Part shown: positions 7,447 to 15,988 of the stretch, in pieces
Layout: every line of letters begins with the position of its first letter
Numbering within the stretch: position 1 is the first letter of the stretch
NCBI GenBank assembly: GCA_002390305.1
Contig: DGPE01000083.1
Location: 13,018-77,017, forward strand
Source: Micrococcales bacterium UBA4448
GTDB taxonomy: Bacteria > Actinomycetota > Actinomycetes > Actinomycetales > Microbacteriaceae
Length of the DNA stretch: 64,000 nucleotides
Direction of reading: 5' to 3'
Translations under genes and position numbers: made by a program
The notes under the pieces: generated by a model
What the model saw: the letters and a program-made list of their open reading frames with translations, nothing else
Database searches by the model: none
Told to the model about the DNA's origin: nothing

Positions 7447-8631
7447 ATGCGTGTGGATTTCGTTACAAAAGAGTACCCACCCAACATTTATGGTGGGGCA
7501 GGAGTTCACGTAAGTGAGCTAGTCAAAAATCTTCGACGAACTACTGAGGTTCATGTCCACGCGTTTGGTAAACCAATCGATGAGAAAGACACCCTCGGCT
7601 ATGAACCCCTTGGTGATCTTCAGAACCAGAACCAGGCGATTCAAACACTGGGCACAGACCTGGCTATTGTTCAAAACATCGCCGGTAGTGACCTGGTGCA
7701 CTCGCATACCTGGTACGCGAATTTTGCCGGACATTTGTCCTCGCTCTTACACGGCATCCCTCACGTGATCACAGCTCACTCGCTGGAGCCTTTGCGGCCA
7801 TGGAAAAAAGAACAGCTCGGTGGAGGCTACGCGGTTTCATCTTTCGTGGAAAAAGCGGCTTACCTGCAGGCAAGTCGCATCATTGCAGTCTCAAGTGGAA
7901 TGCGAGAGGACATCCTGCGGAGCTACCCAGAGGTGGACCCTGCAAAGGTGGAGGTCGTCTATAACGGAATTGACTCCGAGCGTTGGAAGCCAACAACCGA
8001 TGATTCAGTTCTGGCCAGCCACGGTGTTGACAGAGACCGTCGCTCCATTATTTTTGTCGGCAGGATTACCAGGCAAAAAGGTCTGACCTATTTTCTTCAG
8101 GCGGCCAAATCTCTACCTGAAGACGTTCAAATAATTCTCTGCGCCGGAGCGCCAGATACCGAAGAGCTAATGGGCGAAATTGAGACTTTGGTGACTGAGT
8201 TGTCAAGCACAAGATCCGGTGTCATCTGGATTCCAGAACACCTAGATCAAAGAAGTCTCGCGGTGCTGCTGTCTCACGCCGACCTTTTTGCCTGCCCTTC
8301 GATTTACGAACCACTTGGCATTGTAAATCTTGAAGCAATGGCCTGCGGCACAGCGGTAATCGGCACCAGAACCGGTGGAATCCCAGAGGTTGTGCTGGAT
8401 AGTGAGACCGGTTGGCTGGTCCCAATAGAACAGGTCACCGATGGCAGTGGCACTCCGATCGACCCGGAGAAATTTATAGCGTCCTGGTCGCAGGCAATGC
8501 TGAGGGCATTTTCATCCGGCGACCTCGATGCTTTTGGCAAAGCCGGAAGAGAAAGAGCAATCCAAAGCTTTAGCTGGAAAAGCATTGCGACTCGCACGCT
8601 AGAGGTATATCAAAGCGCTCTCGACAGTTAG
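7447..8631 (+). CDS. glgA: Glycogen synthase / maltose-1-phosphate synthase (GlgA/GlgM type)
   Basis: This GT4-family glycosyltransferase of 394 residues uses ADP-glucose. The N-terminus VTKEYPPNIYGGAGVHVSEL matches the actinobacterial GlgA group, represented by M. tuberculosis GlgM (Rv1212c), which forms maltose-1-phosphate rather than extending glycogen directly. Other family marks are SAHSLEPLRPWK near residues 110-120 and the donor-site region CPSIYEPLGIVNLEAMACG near 278-296. It pairs with divergent glgC. Whether GlgE exists elsewhere cannot be seen, so the choice between glycogen and maltose-1-phosphate product is open. Confidence 0.9.
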   Translation: MRVDFVTKEYPPNIYGGAGVHVSELVKNLRRTTEVHVHAFGKPIDEKDTLGYEPLGDLQNQNQAIQTLGTDLAIVQNIAGSDLVHSHTWYANFAGHLSSLLHGIPHVITAHSLEPLRPWKKEQLGGGYAVSSFVEKAAYLQASRIIAVSSGMREDILRSYPEVDPAKVEVVYNGIDSERWKPTTDDSVLASHGVDRDRRSIIFVGRITRQKGLTYFLQAAKSLPEDVQIILCAGAPDTEELMGEIETLVTELSSTRSGVIWIPEHLDQRSLAVLLSHADLFACPSIYEPLGIVNLEAMACGTAVIGTRTGGIPEVVLDSETGWLVPIEQVTDGSGTPIDPEKFIASWSQAMLRAFSSGDLDAFGKAGRERAIQSFSWKSIATRTLEVYQSALDS

Positions 8632-8635
8632 GCTT

Positions 8636-9424
8636 GTGCGCGTGTCAGAGGTAATTAGTCTTCAAAATGTTTCGGTAGTCCGAGGTGGTAAAGCCATCAT
8701 TGATTCGCTCACGTTTACAGCGGATTCCTCGGAGCGCTGGGTGGTTCTTGGGGCAAACGGAGCTGGCAAAACAACCCTTCTCAAGCTTGCCGGTGCCCAG
8801 ATCCAACCAACGGATGGATCGGCGACGCTGCTAGGGCAGAGAGTTGGTGAAGTAAACGTCTTTGAACTTCGAACCCGAATAGGTTTCGCGTCGAGCTCAT
8901 TGGCCTCACAGATTTCAAACAGCGAATTAGTACTGAATGCCGTCATGACTGCCAGCTATGGTGTCACCGGCCGAAGAGACGAGACTTACGACTCGATTGA
9001 TGAGCGAAGAGCGCGACGCGTTCTGGGGGAGTGGGAGCTATCTGCTTTTGAGGATCGAGCATTTGGAACCCTTAGCGATGGTGAACGCAAGAGGGTGCAA
9101 ATAGCCAGAGCAATCATGACTGATCCGGAACTATTGCTGCTCGATGAACCGGTAGCGAGCTTGGATCTTGCGGCGAGAGAACTTACGATTCAACTACTCT
9201 CCGGCTACGCACTGTCTAGGGAAGCTCCTGCAATGGTTATGGTCACACATCACCTCGAGGAAATTCCAGCCGGTTTCACCCATGCCCTCATTCTTCAAGA
9301 TGGCAAGGTCATGGCCCGTGGAGAAATCGGAGCAACCCTCACCTCTGCAAGCATTTCAGAGGCATTCAAGTTTCCACTAACTCTCAGCCACCAAAATGGC
9401 AGGTATTCTGCCAGCGCCTCCTAG
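8636..9424 (+). CDS. Orphan ABC transporter ATP-binding protein
   Basis: This 262-residue ABC ATPase has Walker A GANGAGKTT at about residues 39-47, the signature LSDGERKRVQIA, Walker B LLLLDEPVASLDL and the switch histidine in VTHH. It resembles stand-alone ATPases of the molybdate ModF or YlmA type. No permease or binding protein is adjacent, so the substrate is unknown. The GTG start at 8636 follows glgA by 4 bp. A second GTG at 8642 is 7 nt after a TAGGCT box and is a possible alternative start. Confidence 0.85.
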   Translation: MRVSEVISLQNVSVVRGGKAIIDSLTFTADSSERWVVLGANGAGKTTLLKLAGAQIQPTDGSATLLGQRVGEVNVFELRTRIGFASSSLASQISNSELVLNAVMTASYGVTGRRDETYDSIDERRARRVLGEWELSAFEDRAFGTLSDGERKRVQIARAIMTDPELLLLDEPVASLDLAARELTIQLLSGYALSREAPAMVMVTHHLEEIPAGFTHALILQDGKVMARGEIGATLTSASISEAFKFPLTLSHQNGRYSASAS

Positions 9425-9497
9425 ACGACATCACAAAAACTTGCTAGGCTAGGGCGCTGTTGCTAGTTGCAATACAAACAAAAATTTGAAGGAAATC

Positions 9498-9746
9498 ATG
9501 CAGGCTGAAATTCACCCAAGCTACGAGCCAATCGTATTTCGCGACCTAGCTTCTGGCGTTTCATTTCTGACCCGAGCTACCATCACCAGCGACAAGACAA
9601 TCGAATGGGAAGATGGAAACACCTACCCGGTTTACGATGTTGAAATCAGCTCGGAGAGCCACCCCTTCTACACCGGCAAGCAGCGCATCATGGACTCAGC
9701 CGGTCGCGTAGAGCGCTTCAACGAGCGCTACAAGAACTTCGGCTAA
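9498..9746 (+). CDS. rpmE2: 50S ribosomal protein L31 type B
   Basis: This 82-residue protein matches L31 type [17 protein letters not shown] at the start, then FLTRATITS and [20 protein letters not shown]. It has no cysteines, so it is the zinc-free paralogue that often replaces zinc-binding L31 under zinc limitation. ATG at 9498 is chosen over a TTG four codons earlier because GAAGGA lies just before it. I see no clear Zur palindrome in the 70-bp leader. The stop overlaps that of the convergent exonuclease gene by 4 bp. Confidence 0.95.
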   Translation: MQAEIHPSYEPIVFRDLASGVSFLTRATITSDKTIEWEDGNTYPVYDVEISSESHPFYTGKQRIMDSAGRVERFNERYKNFG

Positions 9747-10447
9747 ATCTTTATAGGCCAACCCAAAACCGTCTGGAATTCCGGGCGGTTTTGTCGCATG
9801 TACTTTGCAAAGCTCTCAGTCTGTTCATCGCTCCACTTGGCTTGAGCGTCGTGAAGCTCTTGTATTGGAATGTCCAGCTCCGGCTTTATTTTGGCCAGCT
9901 GCTGAGCCAATCTGCCGGCTGCAATCGCGTCAGCGGTTGAATTGTGAGCGTCTACAAGCTCGATGCCATAATGCTCAGCCATTACACCTAAATTTCTTTT
10001 TCCTTTTCGATACATGTCCACTTGTTTATCCAGCACCAGGGGATCCAAGACTGGTTTGGGGTCTAAAGGCTCTTGACCGTAACGAATTGACTCGTTGGCC
10101 AATATCGTGAAGTCATAGGGGGCGTTGAAAGCGACCAGGGGCATCTCAAAGCTCAGCTTCTTCAGTAAAGCGGTTATTTCCAATATTGCCGGGCCTGGAT
10201 CCACGCCGTCTCGAACTGCAATTTCGGTTGTTATTCCGTGAACAGCTGCTGCTGGTTCTGGAATTTCAATTCCAGGGTTAATTAGCCACTCGTGAAGCTG
10301 CTCTGGTTCGCCACTGTGGTCCAAGACAACTACACAGGCGGTTACCACCCTGGCTGTTTTTAGATCCAAGCCAGTTGTCTCTAGGTCAAAAGCCGCCAGG
10401 CGCTTTGACCAGGCTGGGGCTTGTGGTTCAAAATCGAAATCTAACAA
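9743..10447 (-). CDS. DnaQ-like DEDDh 3'-5' exonuclease
   Basis: This 234-residue protein is an exonuclease of the DNA polymerase III epsilon family. It contains Exo[11 protein letters not shown] near residues 19-28, the ExoII region [11 protein letters not shown] and ExoIII with [11 protein letters not shown], which supplies the DEDDh histidine and last aspartate. It is a stand-alone exonuclease domain without BRCT or UvrC parts. The TTG start has AAGGAG upstream. It could proofread or act in repair. DnaE in this genome keeps its PHP domain, so a required proofreading role is not implied. Confidence 0.85.
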   Translation of the reverse strand: MLDFDFEPQAPAWSKRLAAFDLETTGLDLKTARVVTACVVVLDHSGEPEQLHEWLINPGIEIPEPAAAVHGITTEIAVRDGVDPGPAILEITALLKKLSFEMPLVAFNAPYDFTILANESIRYGQEPLDPKPVLDPLVLDKQVDMYRKGKRNLGVMAEHYGIELVDAHNSTADAIAAGRLAQQLAKIKPELDIPIQELHDAQAKWSDEQTESFAKYMRQNRPEFQTVLGWPIKI

Positions 10448-10489
10448 ATTCGCTCCTTGGGTAAAACGATAGTCCTGTTAGAACCAACC

Positions 10490-10495
10490 TAGACT
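10490..10495 (+). promoter_or_regulatory. Leaderless-type -10 box (TAGACT) for the hydrolase gene
   Basis: TAGACT is followed by exactly six bases and then the GTG start at 10502. No ribosome site is placed for that start. Confidence 0.55.
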
Positions 10496-10501
10496 GGAGC
10501 A

Positions 10502-11365
10502 GTGACAGTGTTGAACGATTCGCCAGAGCGCCTTTTCCAAAGGGCCCAATCAAGGGTCCACCGAGATGACTTTGGCGACACTGCGCGTTGGGTGTATTCC
10601 GGTTCGAGCAAGCGCGTGCTACTAATACATGGATTTCGAGGTGACCACCATGGCCTCCAAGCTCTAGCAGGCGCCCTACCAGATTATGAAATCACAATCC
10701 CCGACCTTCCAGGATTTGGCAAGAGTGGCCCACTGCCGACCCACGACCTTGATTCCTATGGAAGCTGGCTTGTGAAATTCCACTCAGACACTGGACCATA
10801 TGACCTTGTCGTGGGGCACAGCTTTGGGACCTTGGTTGTTGCTAACGCGATGTCAAAGAGTTTGGACCAAAGACTCGTCTGCCTAATAAACCCAATTTCA
10901 ACTCGAGCAAGTAACTGTCATGATGCAGCGAACCGGATTGCAAGGCTGTTCTACCGATTCGGAGAAAATAGGTTCATTGGCGACTGGCTGTTGCGATCTG
11001 GTCTGATAACCAGGGCGATGTCTATTGGTTTATCAAAGTCCAAATCTTTGCGGACAAGGAGATTTGTTCACGATCAACATGCAAAGTATTTCTCTGGCTT
11101 TCACGACACCAAGAGCGTCACGGAAGGCTTTCTAGCAGCCAGTTCGGGGTCAGTTTTTGATTACACTCAGAACCTGACTTCGCTTACGCTACTAATTGCT
11201 GGCGAGAAAGACTCAGTAGCTCCAATTGCAGCGCAACATCAATTCTGTGCAAGTCTGCAAAACGCAGAGCTCGAGATTATCCCGGGTGTAGGGCACCTGA
11301 CGCATTACGAGAAGCCGGTTGAAGTAGCGAGCCGAATTGCTGATTTCCTAGGCGGTAATTCATGA
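10502..11365 (+). CDS. Alpha/beta hydrolase
   Basis: This 287-residue serine hydrolase of the alpha/beta fold has the oxyanion region LIHGFRGDHHG near residues 41-51, the nucleophile elbow GHSFG near 102-106, an acid-bearing strand LLIAGEKDSVAP and the catalytic histidine in GVGHLTHYEKP. There is no signal peptide. It overlaps the following glycosyltransferase by 4 bp (ATGA), so the two are translationally coupled and may act in one pathway. The substrate is unknown. Confidence 0.85.
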   Translation: MTVLNDSPERLFQRAQSRVHRDDFGDTARWVYSGSSKRVLLIHGFRGDHHGLQALAGALPDYEITIPDLPGFGKSGPLPTHDLDSYGSWLVKFHSDTGPYDLVVGHSFGTLVVANAMSKSLDQRLVCLINPISTRASNCHDAANRIARLFYRFGENRFIGDWLLRSGLITRAMSIGLSKSKSLRTRRFVHDQHAKYFSGFHDTKSVTEGFLAASSGSVFDYTQNLTSLTLLIAGEKDSVAPIAAQHQFCASLQNAELEIIPGVGHLTHYEKPVEVASRIADFLGGNS

Positions 11366-12429
11366 ATATTTGGTTTGATGCCAGGTTCATCAACCCTGAA
11401 AACCCCGATGGGATAACCAATTTCAGTCTTGGGCTGATTCGAGAGTTGGCCAAGCTTGTTCCCGTGTCAGCGCTGATCTGCTCAAATCGGCAGCAGGAGA
11501 TGCTACCAAGTGCGGTTCAGTGCCTAATGGTCAACGATCCCACATCACCAAAAGAGCTAGTGTTGGCGCGCAGCTTGAGAGGCCGCGGCATTAGCTGGCT
11601 GGTGAGTCCGATGCAGACTACGTCTTCGATTCCAAGGGATTTCAAGCTGGCTCTGAGCCTGCATGACATGATCTACTACCGTCATCGCAAGCCCCCAGCG
11701 GGCTTTACTTGGCGAGTGTGGGTGCTTTGGTGGCTCTTTCACCTAACTTACTTTCCGCAGCGGTTGCTACTGAATCGAGCGAACCTAGTGCTTACGGTCT
11801 CCGAGACATCCAAGCGAGAAATAGCAAAAGCGAAGCTCACTAAAAGGCCCATTGAAGTTATTGGAAATGCATCAGATTTGATACCAACCAAGCCAACCAA
11901 ATCGCGCCACGATTCCAAATACCTGATTTACATGGGTAGTTTTATCGACTACAAAAACGTGGAGTTTCTGGTTCGGGCTATGAAAACACTCCCCGGACAT
12001 ACTCTGGTTTTGCTCTCGAGGATTTCCGAATCGAATCGAAAAAGGCTGAGTGAGCTTGCTGAGAGAAATTCAGCTTCCGTAGAGTTCATAGACGGTGTTA
12101 CACCGCAAGAGTATGCCCACTGGCTTGGACAGGCTCAGGCCCTGGTTAGTGCATCAAAAGATGAAGGCTTTGGAATACCGGTCGTCGAAGCCATGTCCCA
12201 GGGGTTACCCGTGGTCCTCAGTGACCTAGAAATATTCCATGAGGTTGCCAGAGACGCCGCTTTTTACTTCGATTCCAGCAACGAATCCAATTTCAAAGAC
12301 CACATTGTCAAACTGCAAGATCAGGCAACTTGGAATCAGCAGTCCAGTAGAGCGATAAATCAAGCCATGAATTACTCCTGGGAAGCCAGTGCAAAGACAC
12401 TATTAGCCGCCTTGGATCGCCTGTCCTAG
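11362..12429 (+). CDS. GT4-family glycosyltransferase
   Basis: This 355-residue protein is a GT-B fold glycosyltransferase of family 4 (glycosyl transferases group 1). The C-terminal domain begins near YLIYMGSFIDYKNVEFLV and carries the donor-binding motif SKDEGFGIPVVEAMSQG with the E-x7-E pair. The N-terminal acceptor domain starts with DARFINPENPDGITNFS. It could modify a lipid or cell surface glycan, but the acceptor cannot be read from sequence. Its 3' end overlaps the convergent histidine phosphatase gene by 27 bp. Confidence 0.85.
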   Translation: MNIWFDARFINPENPDGITNFSLGLIRELAKLVPVSALICSNRQQEMLPSAVQCLMVNDPTSPKELVLARSLRGRGISWLVSPMQTTSSIPRDFKLALSLHDMIYYRHRKPPAGFTWRVWVLWWLFHLTYFPQRLLLNRANLVLTVSETSKREIAKAKLTKRPIEVIGNASDLIPTKPTKSRHDSKYLIYMGSFIDYKNVEFLVRAMKTLPGHTLVLLSRISESNRKRLSELAERNSASVEFIDGVTPQEYAHWLGQAQALVSASKDEGFGIPVVEAMSQGLPVVLSDLEIFHEVARDAAFYFDSSNESNFKDHIVKLQDQATWNQQSSRAINQAMNYSWEASAKTLLAALDRLS

Positions 12430-12996
12430 TGGATTAGGTGCCCAGGCATCCAGGGTCCAAGATCCATGATGACGCAACAGGTGAAGCGAAGCATTTTGCA
12501 ACCTCTCACCGGTAGGTGGCACCTCACCGTTGCTGACTTCGGATAATAAATATCGAATTAGTGCTCCGTGGGAAACAGCCAATATTCTGGCACCGGAGTA
12601 AGTGGTCGATAGGTGTTCAAGCAGGTCCTTAGAACGCTGGATAACTGAACTGTTGGATTCGGCACCCGGAATGTCCTCTAGTTGCCCGTAGGTGTCATGC
12701 CACTGGGAATAGAGCATTCCTTCACCCACCCCAAAGGACCGCTCAATCAGCATCGGCTCAACCAGCATTTCCTTGCCTGGCGCCGCCTCGAGCAAAATCT
12801 CTGCGCTCTGCTTTGCTCTGCCGAGGGGAGAGGTCAGCACTAGATCCCAGCTGTCAAGATCTAGATGATTAGCGGCAGTTTCCACCTGCGCGATTCCAAA
12901 GGCATTAAGTGGGATCTCAGCGGTTCCCTGAAGTCTGAGGTCGATATTCCAGTCAGTCTGGCCATGTCTGAATAACCCCAACACAGTTTTTGTCAT
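12403..12996 (-). CDS. Histidine phosphatase (phosphoglycerate mutase-like)
   Basis: This 197-residue member of the histidine phosphatase superfamily has the phosphohistidine motif LFRHGQTDWN at residues 8-17, the region LTSPLGRAKQSAEIL near 54-68 and the second catalytic histidine in AVSHGALIRYLL. Relatives act on small phosphate esters (cobalamin phosphate, glucosyl-phosphoglycerate, broad acid phosphatases), so the substrate is open. It overlaps the upstream sirtuin gene by 4 bp (ATGA). Confidence 0.85.
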   Translation of the reverse strand: MTKTVLGLFRHGQTDWNIDLRLQGTAEIPLNAFGIAQVETAANHLDLDSWDLVLTSPLGRAKQSAEILLEAAPGKEMLVEPMLIERSFGVGEGMLYSQWHDTYGQLEDIPGAESNSSVIQRSKDLLEHLSTTYSGARILAVSHGALIRYLLSEVSNGEVPPTGERLQNASLHLLRHHGSWTLDAWAPNPLGQAIQGG

Positions 12997-13820
12997 AGGT
13001 AGAGGCTTTCCAGGACAGCTCCAGCGGAGGCATTGATCTTCACATCGGTAATTTGGTCGGCTTTTGTCTCGCCCAGGTTGATTATGACAACTGGAAGCCG
13101 CTGTTCTTTGGCTTGTTTTACTAGCCTCAAACCGGAGTTCACGGTTAGCGAAGTTCCAGCGACCAGCATTGCCTCAGCCCCCTCGACTTTGGCTCTCGCC
13201 ATTTCTACCCTAGCTACCGGTATCTGCTCTCCAAAAAAGACAACATCTGGCTTATACCTGCCGCCACACGACCTGCATGCAGGGGCAGTAAAGTCAGCTG
13301 GGACTTCAATTTCTGCGTCTCCATCCGGAGTGAACTCAACCTCTAGCTGCCTGGTCAGTGAGGGATTTTGCAGCTGAATCTGATTATCCATCTCCAGTCT
13401 CGAGATATATTCATTGCAATCTATGCAGATCACCTGATCGAGACGACCGTGTAATTCCAAAACATTTTCGGACCCGGCTCGTTGATGCAATCCATCTACG
13501 TTCTGGGTAATCAAATGTGAAAGTAGCCCCTTATGCTCAGCGGCTGCCAGAGACTTATGAGCCCGGTTGGGTTCAGCAGTTGCGATTCTGTTCCAGCCGG
13601 CAAAGCTTCTGGCCCAATAGCGCGCCTGGTTAGCCTCTGAGGCCAAGAACTGATCAAAAGTAAGTGGGTCTCGAACAACCCGACCCTGACCTCTGTAATC
13701 AGGTATTCCGCTGTCAGTTGAAACTCCAGCTCCGGTTATTGCGATTACCTTCTTACCATTCAACAACTGCCGCGCGCGCTCAATGCCGTATTCAACAACG
13801 GGATCTAGAGGGGTTTGCAC
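12993..13820 (-). CDS. cobB: Sir2-family NAD-dependent protein deacylase
   Basis: This 275-residue sirtuin has the NAD-binding GAGVSTDSGIPDYRG near residues 31-45, the catalytic QNVDGLH with its general-base histidine near residues 138-144, and a zinc site formed by C-I-D-C and C-R-S-C pairs. It removes acyl groups from lysines and releases nicotinamide. The start is GTG, six nt after a TAGAAT box, so the mRNA is probably leaderless. It is the first gene of a pair with the histidine phosphatase and lies just downstream of tRNA-Leu on the same strand. Confidence 0.92.
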   Translation of the reverse strand: MQTPLDPVVEYGIERARQLLNGKKVIAITGAGVSTDSGIPDYRGQGRVVRDPLTFDQFLASEANQARYWARSFAGWNRIATAEPNRAHKSLAAAEHKGLLSHLITQNVDGLHQRAGSENVLELHGRLDQVICIDCNEYISRLEMDNQIQLQNPSLTRQLEVEFTPDGDAEIEVPADFTAPACRSCGGRYKPDVVFFGEQIPVARVEMARAKVEGAEAMLVAGTSLTVNSGLRLVKQAKEQRLPVVIINLGETKADQITDVKINASAGAVLESLYL

Positions 13821-13826
13821 GCGCCT

Positions 13827-13832
13827 ATTCTA
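13827..13832 (-). promoter_or_regulatory. Leaderless-type -10 box (TAGAAT) for the sirtuin gene
   Basis: TAGAAT on the minus strand is followed by AGGCGC and then the GTG start, an exact 6-nt gap. It lies 21 bp past the 3' end of tRNA-Leu, so its -35 region would fall at or inside the tRNA 3' end. Confidence 0.6.
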
Positions 13833-13853
13833 AGCGCCTGCTCGATGACTGTG

Positions 13854-13936
13854 TGTCCGGGAGGGGACTTGAACCCCCACCCTCGTAAGAGGACTAGCCC
13901 CTCAAGCTAGCGCGTCTGCCATTTCGCCACCCGGAC
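13854..13936 (-). tRNA. tRNA-Leu (anticodon GAG)
   Basis: The 83-nt minus-strand sequence folds as a class II tRNA. It has a 7-bp acceptor stem GUCCGGG/CCCGGAC with discriminator A, an anticodon stem CUAGC/GCUAG enclosing UUGAGGG (anticodon GAG), a long variable arm with stem CCUC/GAGG, and a T loop UUCAAGU. It reads CUC and CUU leucine codons. CCA is not encoded. Confidence 0.95.
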
Positions 13937-13952
13937 AGGTGGTTGCTGTCTC

Positions 13953-13958
13953 ATCTTA
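13953..13958 (-). promoter_or_regulatory. Candidate -10 box (TAAGAT) for tRNA-Leu
   Basis: TAAGAT lies 17 nt upstream of the mature tRNA 5' end, which would leave a short 5' leader of about 10 nt. A weak GATTTG-like -35 lies 17 bp further upstream. Confidence 0.4.
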
Positions 13959-14039
13959 AGATGGACAACGATTGCCAAATCTAGCACGAACACAGTAAGC
14001 CGAATAGCTTGGTTACTTGGATTGAAACGTGGAAAGGGG

Positions 14040-14045
14040 TAACTT
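14040..14045 (+). promoter_or_regulatory. Candidate promoter for the 14052-uppP pair
   Basis: TAACTT is followed by exactly six bases and the ATG at 14052. A TTGGAT sequence at 14017-14022 gives a -35 with a 17-bp spacer, the best -35 among the leaderless-type promoters here. Confidence 0.5.
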
Positions 14046-14051
14046 AGGAAT

Positions 14052-14258
14052 ATGAATCAAGAGCCGCAGCTAGCACTACAAAAACTCATCGGGGCGCTTG
14101 AGAGGCACTTGGATGCGATTTTGTCCAAGCGTGAAGGCGAGGACCCTGGAATTGAACAGGCCTACTTTCAGGTTGAGGATGCCTTTTTAGGCTACGAAGA
14201 GGCACTTTCAAGCTCGTTCGATGAGTACCTGCCGTTTGAGATATCCGAAGAAGAATGA
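14052..14258 (+). CDS. Small acidic hypothetical protein upstream of uppP
   Basis: I do not recognise this 68-residue protein. It is soluble and acidic, with an amphipathic, probably helical pattern (LALQKLIGALERHLDAIL) and a run of acidic residues at the C-terminus ending in SEEE. It has no cysteines and no membrane segment. Support for it being real comes from a promoter-like box 6 nt before ATG and a 4-bp ATGA overlap with uppP, which would couple their translation. Confidence 0.65.
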   Translation: MNQEPQLALQKLIGALERHLDAILSKREGEDPGIEQAYFQVEDAFLGYEEALSSSFDEYLPFEISEEE

Positions 14259-15082
14259 GCCCTCTTGAAGCCATAATTCTGGGCTTTATTCAAGGAATCA
14301 CCGAGTTCCTGCCGATTTCTTCCAGCGCTCACGTGCAGATTGCTCAGGAAGTTTTTGGGCTTGGAGCCCTTGGTAAAGCTCAGCTCACCGCCTTTATTGC
14401 CACGATTCAAATCGGCACAGAACTTGCGGTGGTCACATATTTTGCCAAGACAATTATTGAAATCCTCAGGTCTTGGTTTAGAGATGCACTCAAACCTTGG
14501 AAATCTCAAGCATCAGACTCGAAAATGGGCTGGCTGGTAATCATCGGCACCCTGCCAATAGTGATATTCGGTCTAGCATTTCAGGATTACATCGAGGTCG
14601 AGCTTCGTGAGCTTTGGATCATCGCGGTCGCACTAATTGGCTTTGGTTTACTTCTAGGCCTCGCTGACCGCATCGGGAAAAAGACCAGGTCTATTCGAGA
14701 GTTGGATCTAAAAGCCGGTGTCGCTTTTGGCCTTGGTCAGGCTCTCGCACTGATTCCAGGTGTTTCTCGTTCCGGAGGGTCGATAACCGTTGGCCTGCTG
14801 CTTGGATTCAGCAGAGAGGCAGCGGCTCGATACAGCTTCTTGCTAGCAATTCCAGCAGTTTTGGGCTCTGGGGTTTTCCAGTTTCTACAGTCCTACCAAG
14901 ACTTACCGGCAGATCTGCTTGCAGCCACGATTGCAGCAACTGTGGTGAGCTTCGTTGTTGGTTACGCGGTTATAGCTTGGTTGCTTCGTTACCTGACCAA
15001 GGGCTCCTACCTGCCCTTTGTTATTTGGCGAGTCGGTGTTGGAACCGCATTGTTGCTGGCTCTTGGTCTGAGAGCTCTTTAG
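14255..15082 (+). CDS. uppP: Undecaprenyl-diphosphate phosphatase UppP (BacA)
   Basis: UppP is a membrane enzyme that recycles the undecaprenyl-diphosphate lipid carrier for cell wall synthesis. The 275-residue protein has the first active-site motif GFIQGITEFLPISSSAH at about residues 9-25, the second motif PGVSRSGGS near 168-176 and about seven hydrophobic segments. It can confer bacitracin tolerance in other bacteria. It follows the small protein with a 4-bp overlap. Its stop codon overlaps that of the convergent PAC2 gene within TTAG. Confidence 0.95.
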   Translation: MSPLEAIILGFIQGITEFLPISSSAHVQIAQEVFGLGALGKAQLTAFIATIQIGTELAVVTYFAKTIIEILRSWFRDALKPWKSQASDSKMGWLVIIGTLPIVIFGLAFQDYIEVELRELWIIAVALIGFGLLLGLADRIGKKTRSIRELDLKAGVAFGLGQALALIPGVSRSGGSITVGLLLGFSREAAARYSFLLAIPAVLGSGVFQFLQSYQDLPADLLAATIAATVVSFVVGYAVIAWLLRYLTKGSYLPFVIWRVGVGTALLLALGLRAL

Positions 15083-15933
15083 GCTTTTCCGGCCTCTGGA
15101 GCATCTGGGCGACTCTTCAAGTACTTTTCTAGTTCTCTAGCCAGTGAGTCGCCAGATGCTGCTTCAGAGTCAAGAGCATCTCGGCTGGATTCCAGTTGTT
15201 CAATGTAGCTTGAGAGCTCATCATCGGCTTCGGCAACCTCGTTTATGGACTTCTCCCACTCGAGGGCTTGCTCGGATAGCGAATCGGTTGCAAACTTCAG
15301 CCCAATCAGCAGCTCGAGCTGAGACAAGAAGCCCAAGGCTGCCTTCGGGTTTGAAGAATTATGAACGTAGTGAGGCACCGAGGCCCAGAGTGCCAGAACC
15401 GGAATGTTCTCTGATTCAAAAGCCTGAGCCAAGACCGCAAGGATTCCGACAGGGCCCTCGTAGTTGGAGGCTTCAACGCCTTGAGACGCCTGAAGTTTCA
15501 AATTTTGCGAGCTTTTGAAAAAAGGAACTGGCCTGGAGTGGGGAACATCAGCCAACATTGCTCCAAGCATTATGACTTGGTCAATCTCTCGGTCTTGAAC
15601 CATTTCAAGCACTTCAGCTGCGAACGTTAGCCAACGCCGGGAGGGCTCGGTCCCCAACAGCAGGTAGATATCCTTTAGGCCCGGTTGTGCTTTTACAGAT
15701 TCGGCGGTTGCCTGCAATAACTCTGTGGATGGCCAGGCAAGATATCGCTGGCCTTCCTCATCAAACTCTGCAATTGGCCGTGAGAATTGAAAATCGTAGT
15801 AATCCTCGGGATCAACTGCCTCCAGGATCTCAGCAGATATCTGCTCTGAAAGCGCCTTCAGCGCGCCAGTGGCGGCTTCGGTAGCATCATTCCAGCCTTC
15901 GAAGGCAACGATCAGAATCCGACCAGTCAGCAA
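15079..15933 (-). CDS. PAC2 family protein
   Basis: This protein of about 284 residues belongs to the PAC2 family, related to a eukaryotic and archaeal proteasome assembly chaperone. Family marks are ILIVAFEGWNDATEAATGAL near the start and YDFQFSRP in the first third. I prefer TTG at 15933, because AAAGGAG lies 5 nt before it; a GTG seven codons earlier has no ribosome site. PAC2 proteins are common in Actinobacteria, including species without a proteasome, and their bacterial role is unknown. No proteasome gene is seen in this window. Confidence 0.8.
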   Translation of the reverse strand: MLTGRILIVAFEGWNDATEAATGALKALSEQISAEILEAVDPEDYYDFQFSRPIAEFDEEGQRYLAWPSTELLQATAESVKAQPGLKDIYLLLGTEPSRRWLTFAAEVLEMVQDREIDQVIMLGAMLADVPHSRPVPFFKSSQNLKLQASQGVEASNYEGPVGILAVLAQAFESENIPVLALWASVPHYVHNSSNPKAALGFLSQLELLIGLKFATDSLSEQALEWEKSINEVAEADDELSSYIEQLESSRDALDSEAASGDSLARELEKYLKSRPDAPEAGKA

Positions 15934-15976
15934 TTGTTCTCCTTTTGTACCCACAAACTCTAATTGACTCTGGAAC

Positions 15977-15982
15977 TAGACT
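15977..15982 (+). promoter_or_regulatory. Leaderless-type -10 box (TAGACT) for the HAD gene
   Basis: TAGACT is followed by exactly six bases and ATG at 15989. The same TAGACT-N6-start arrangement occurs at 10490 and, on the minus strand, at 29469. Confidence 0.6.
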
Positions 15983-15988
15983 GGGGAA

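Noticed and set aside
9425..9497. Zur-type zinc operator before L31B
   Set aside because: L31B genes are often zinc-regulated, but no Zur-like inverted repeat is visible in this leader.
13952..13963. Perfect 12-bp palindrome CATCTTAAGATG upstream of tRNA-Leu
   Set aside because: About fifteen such palindromes are expected by chance in 64 kb and it overlaps a likely -10 box, so no operator is claimed.
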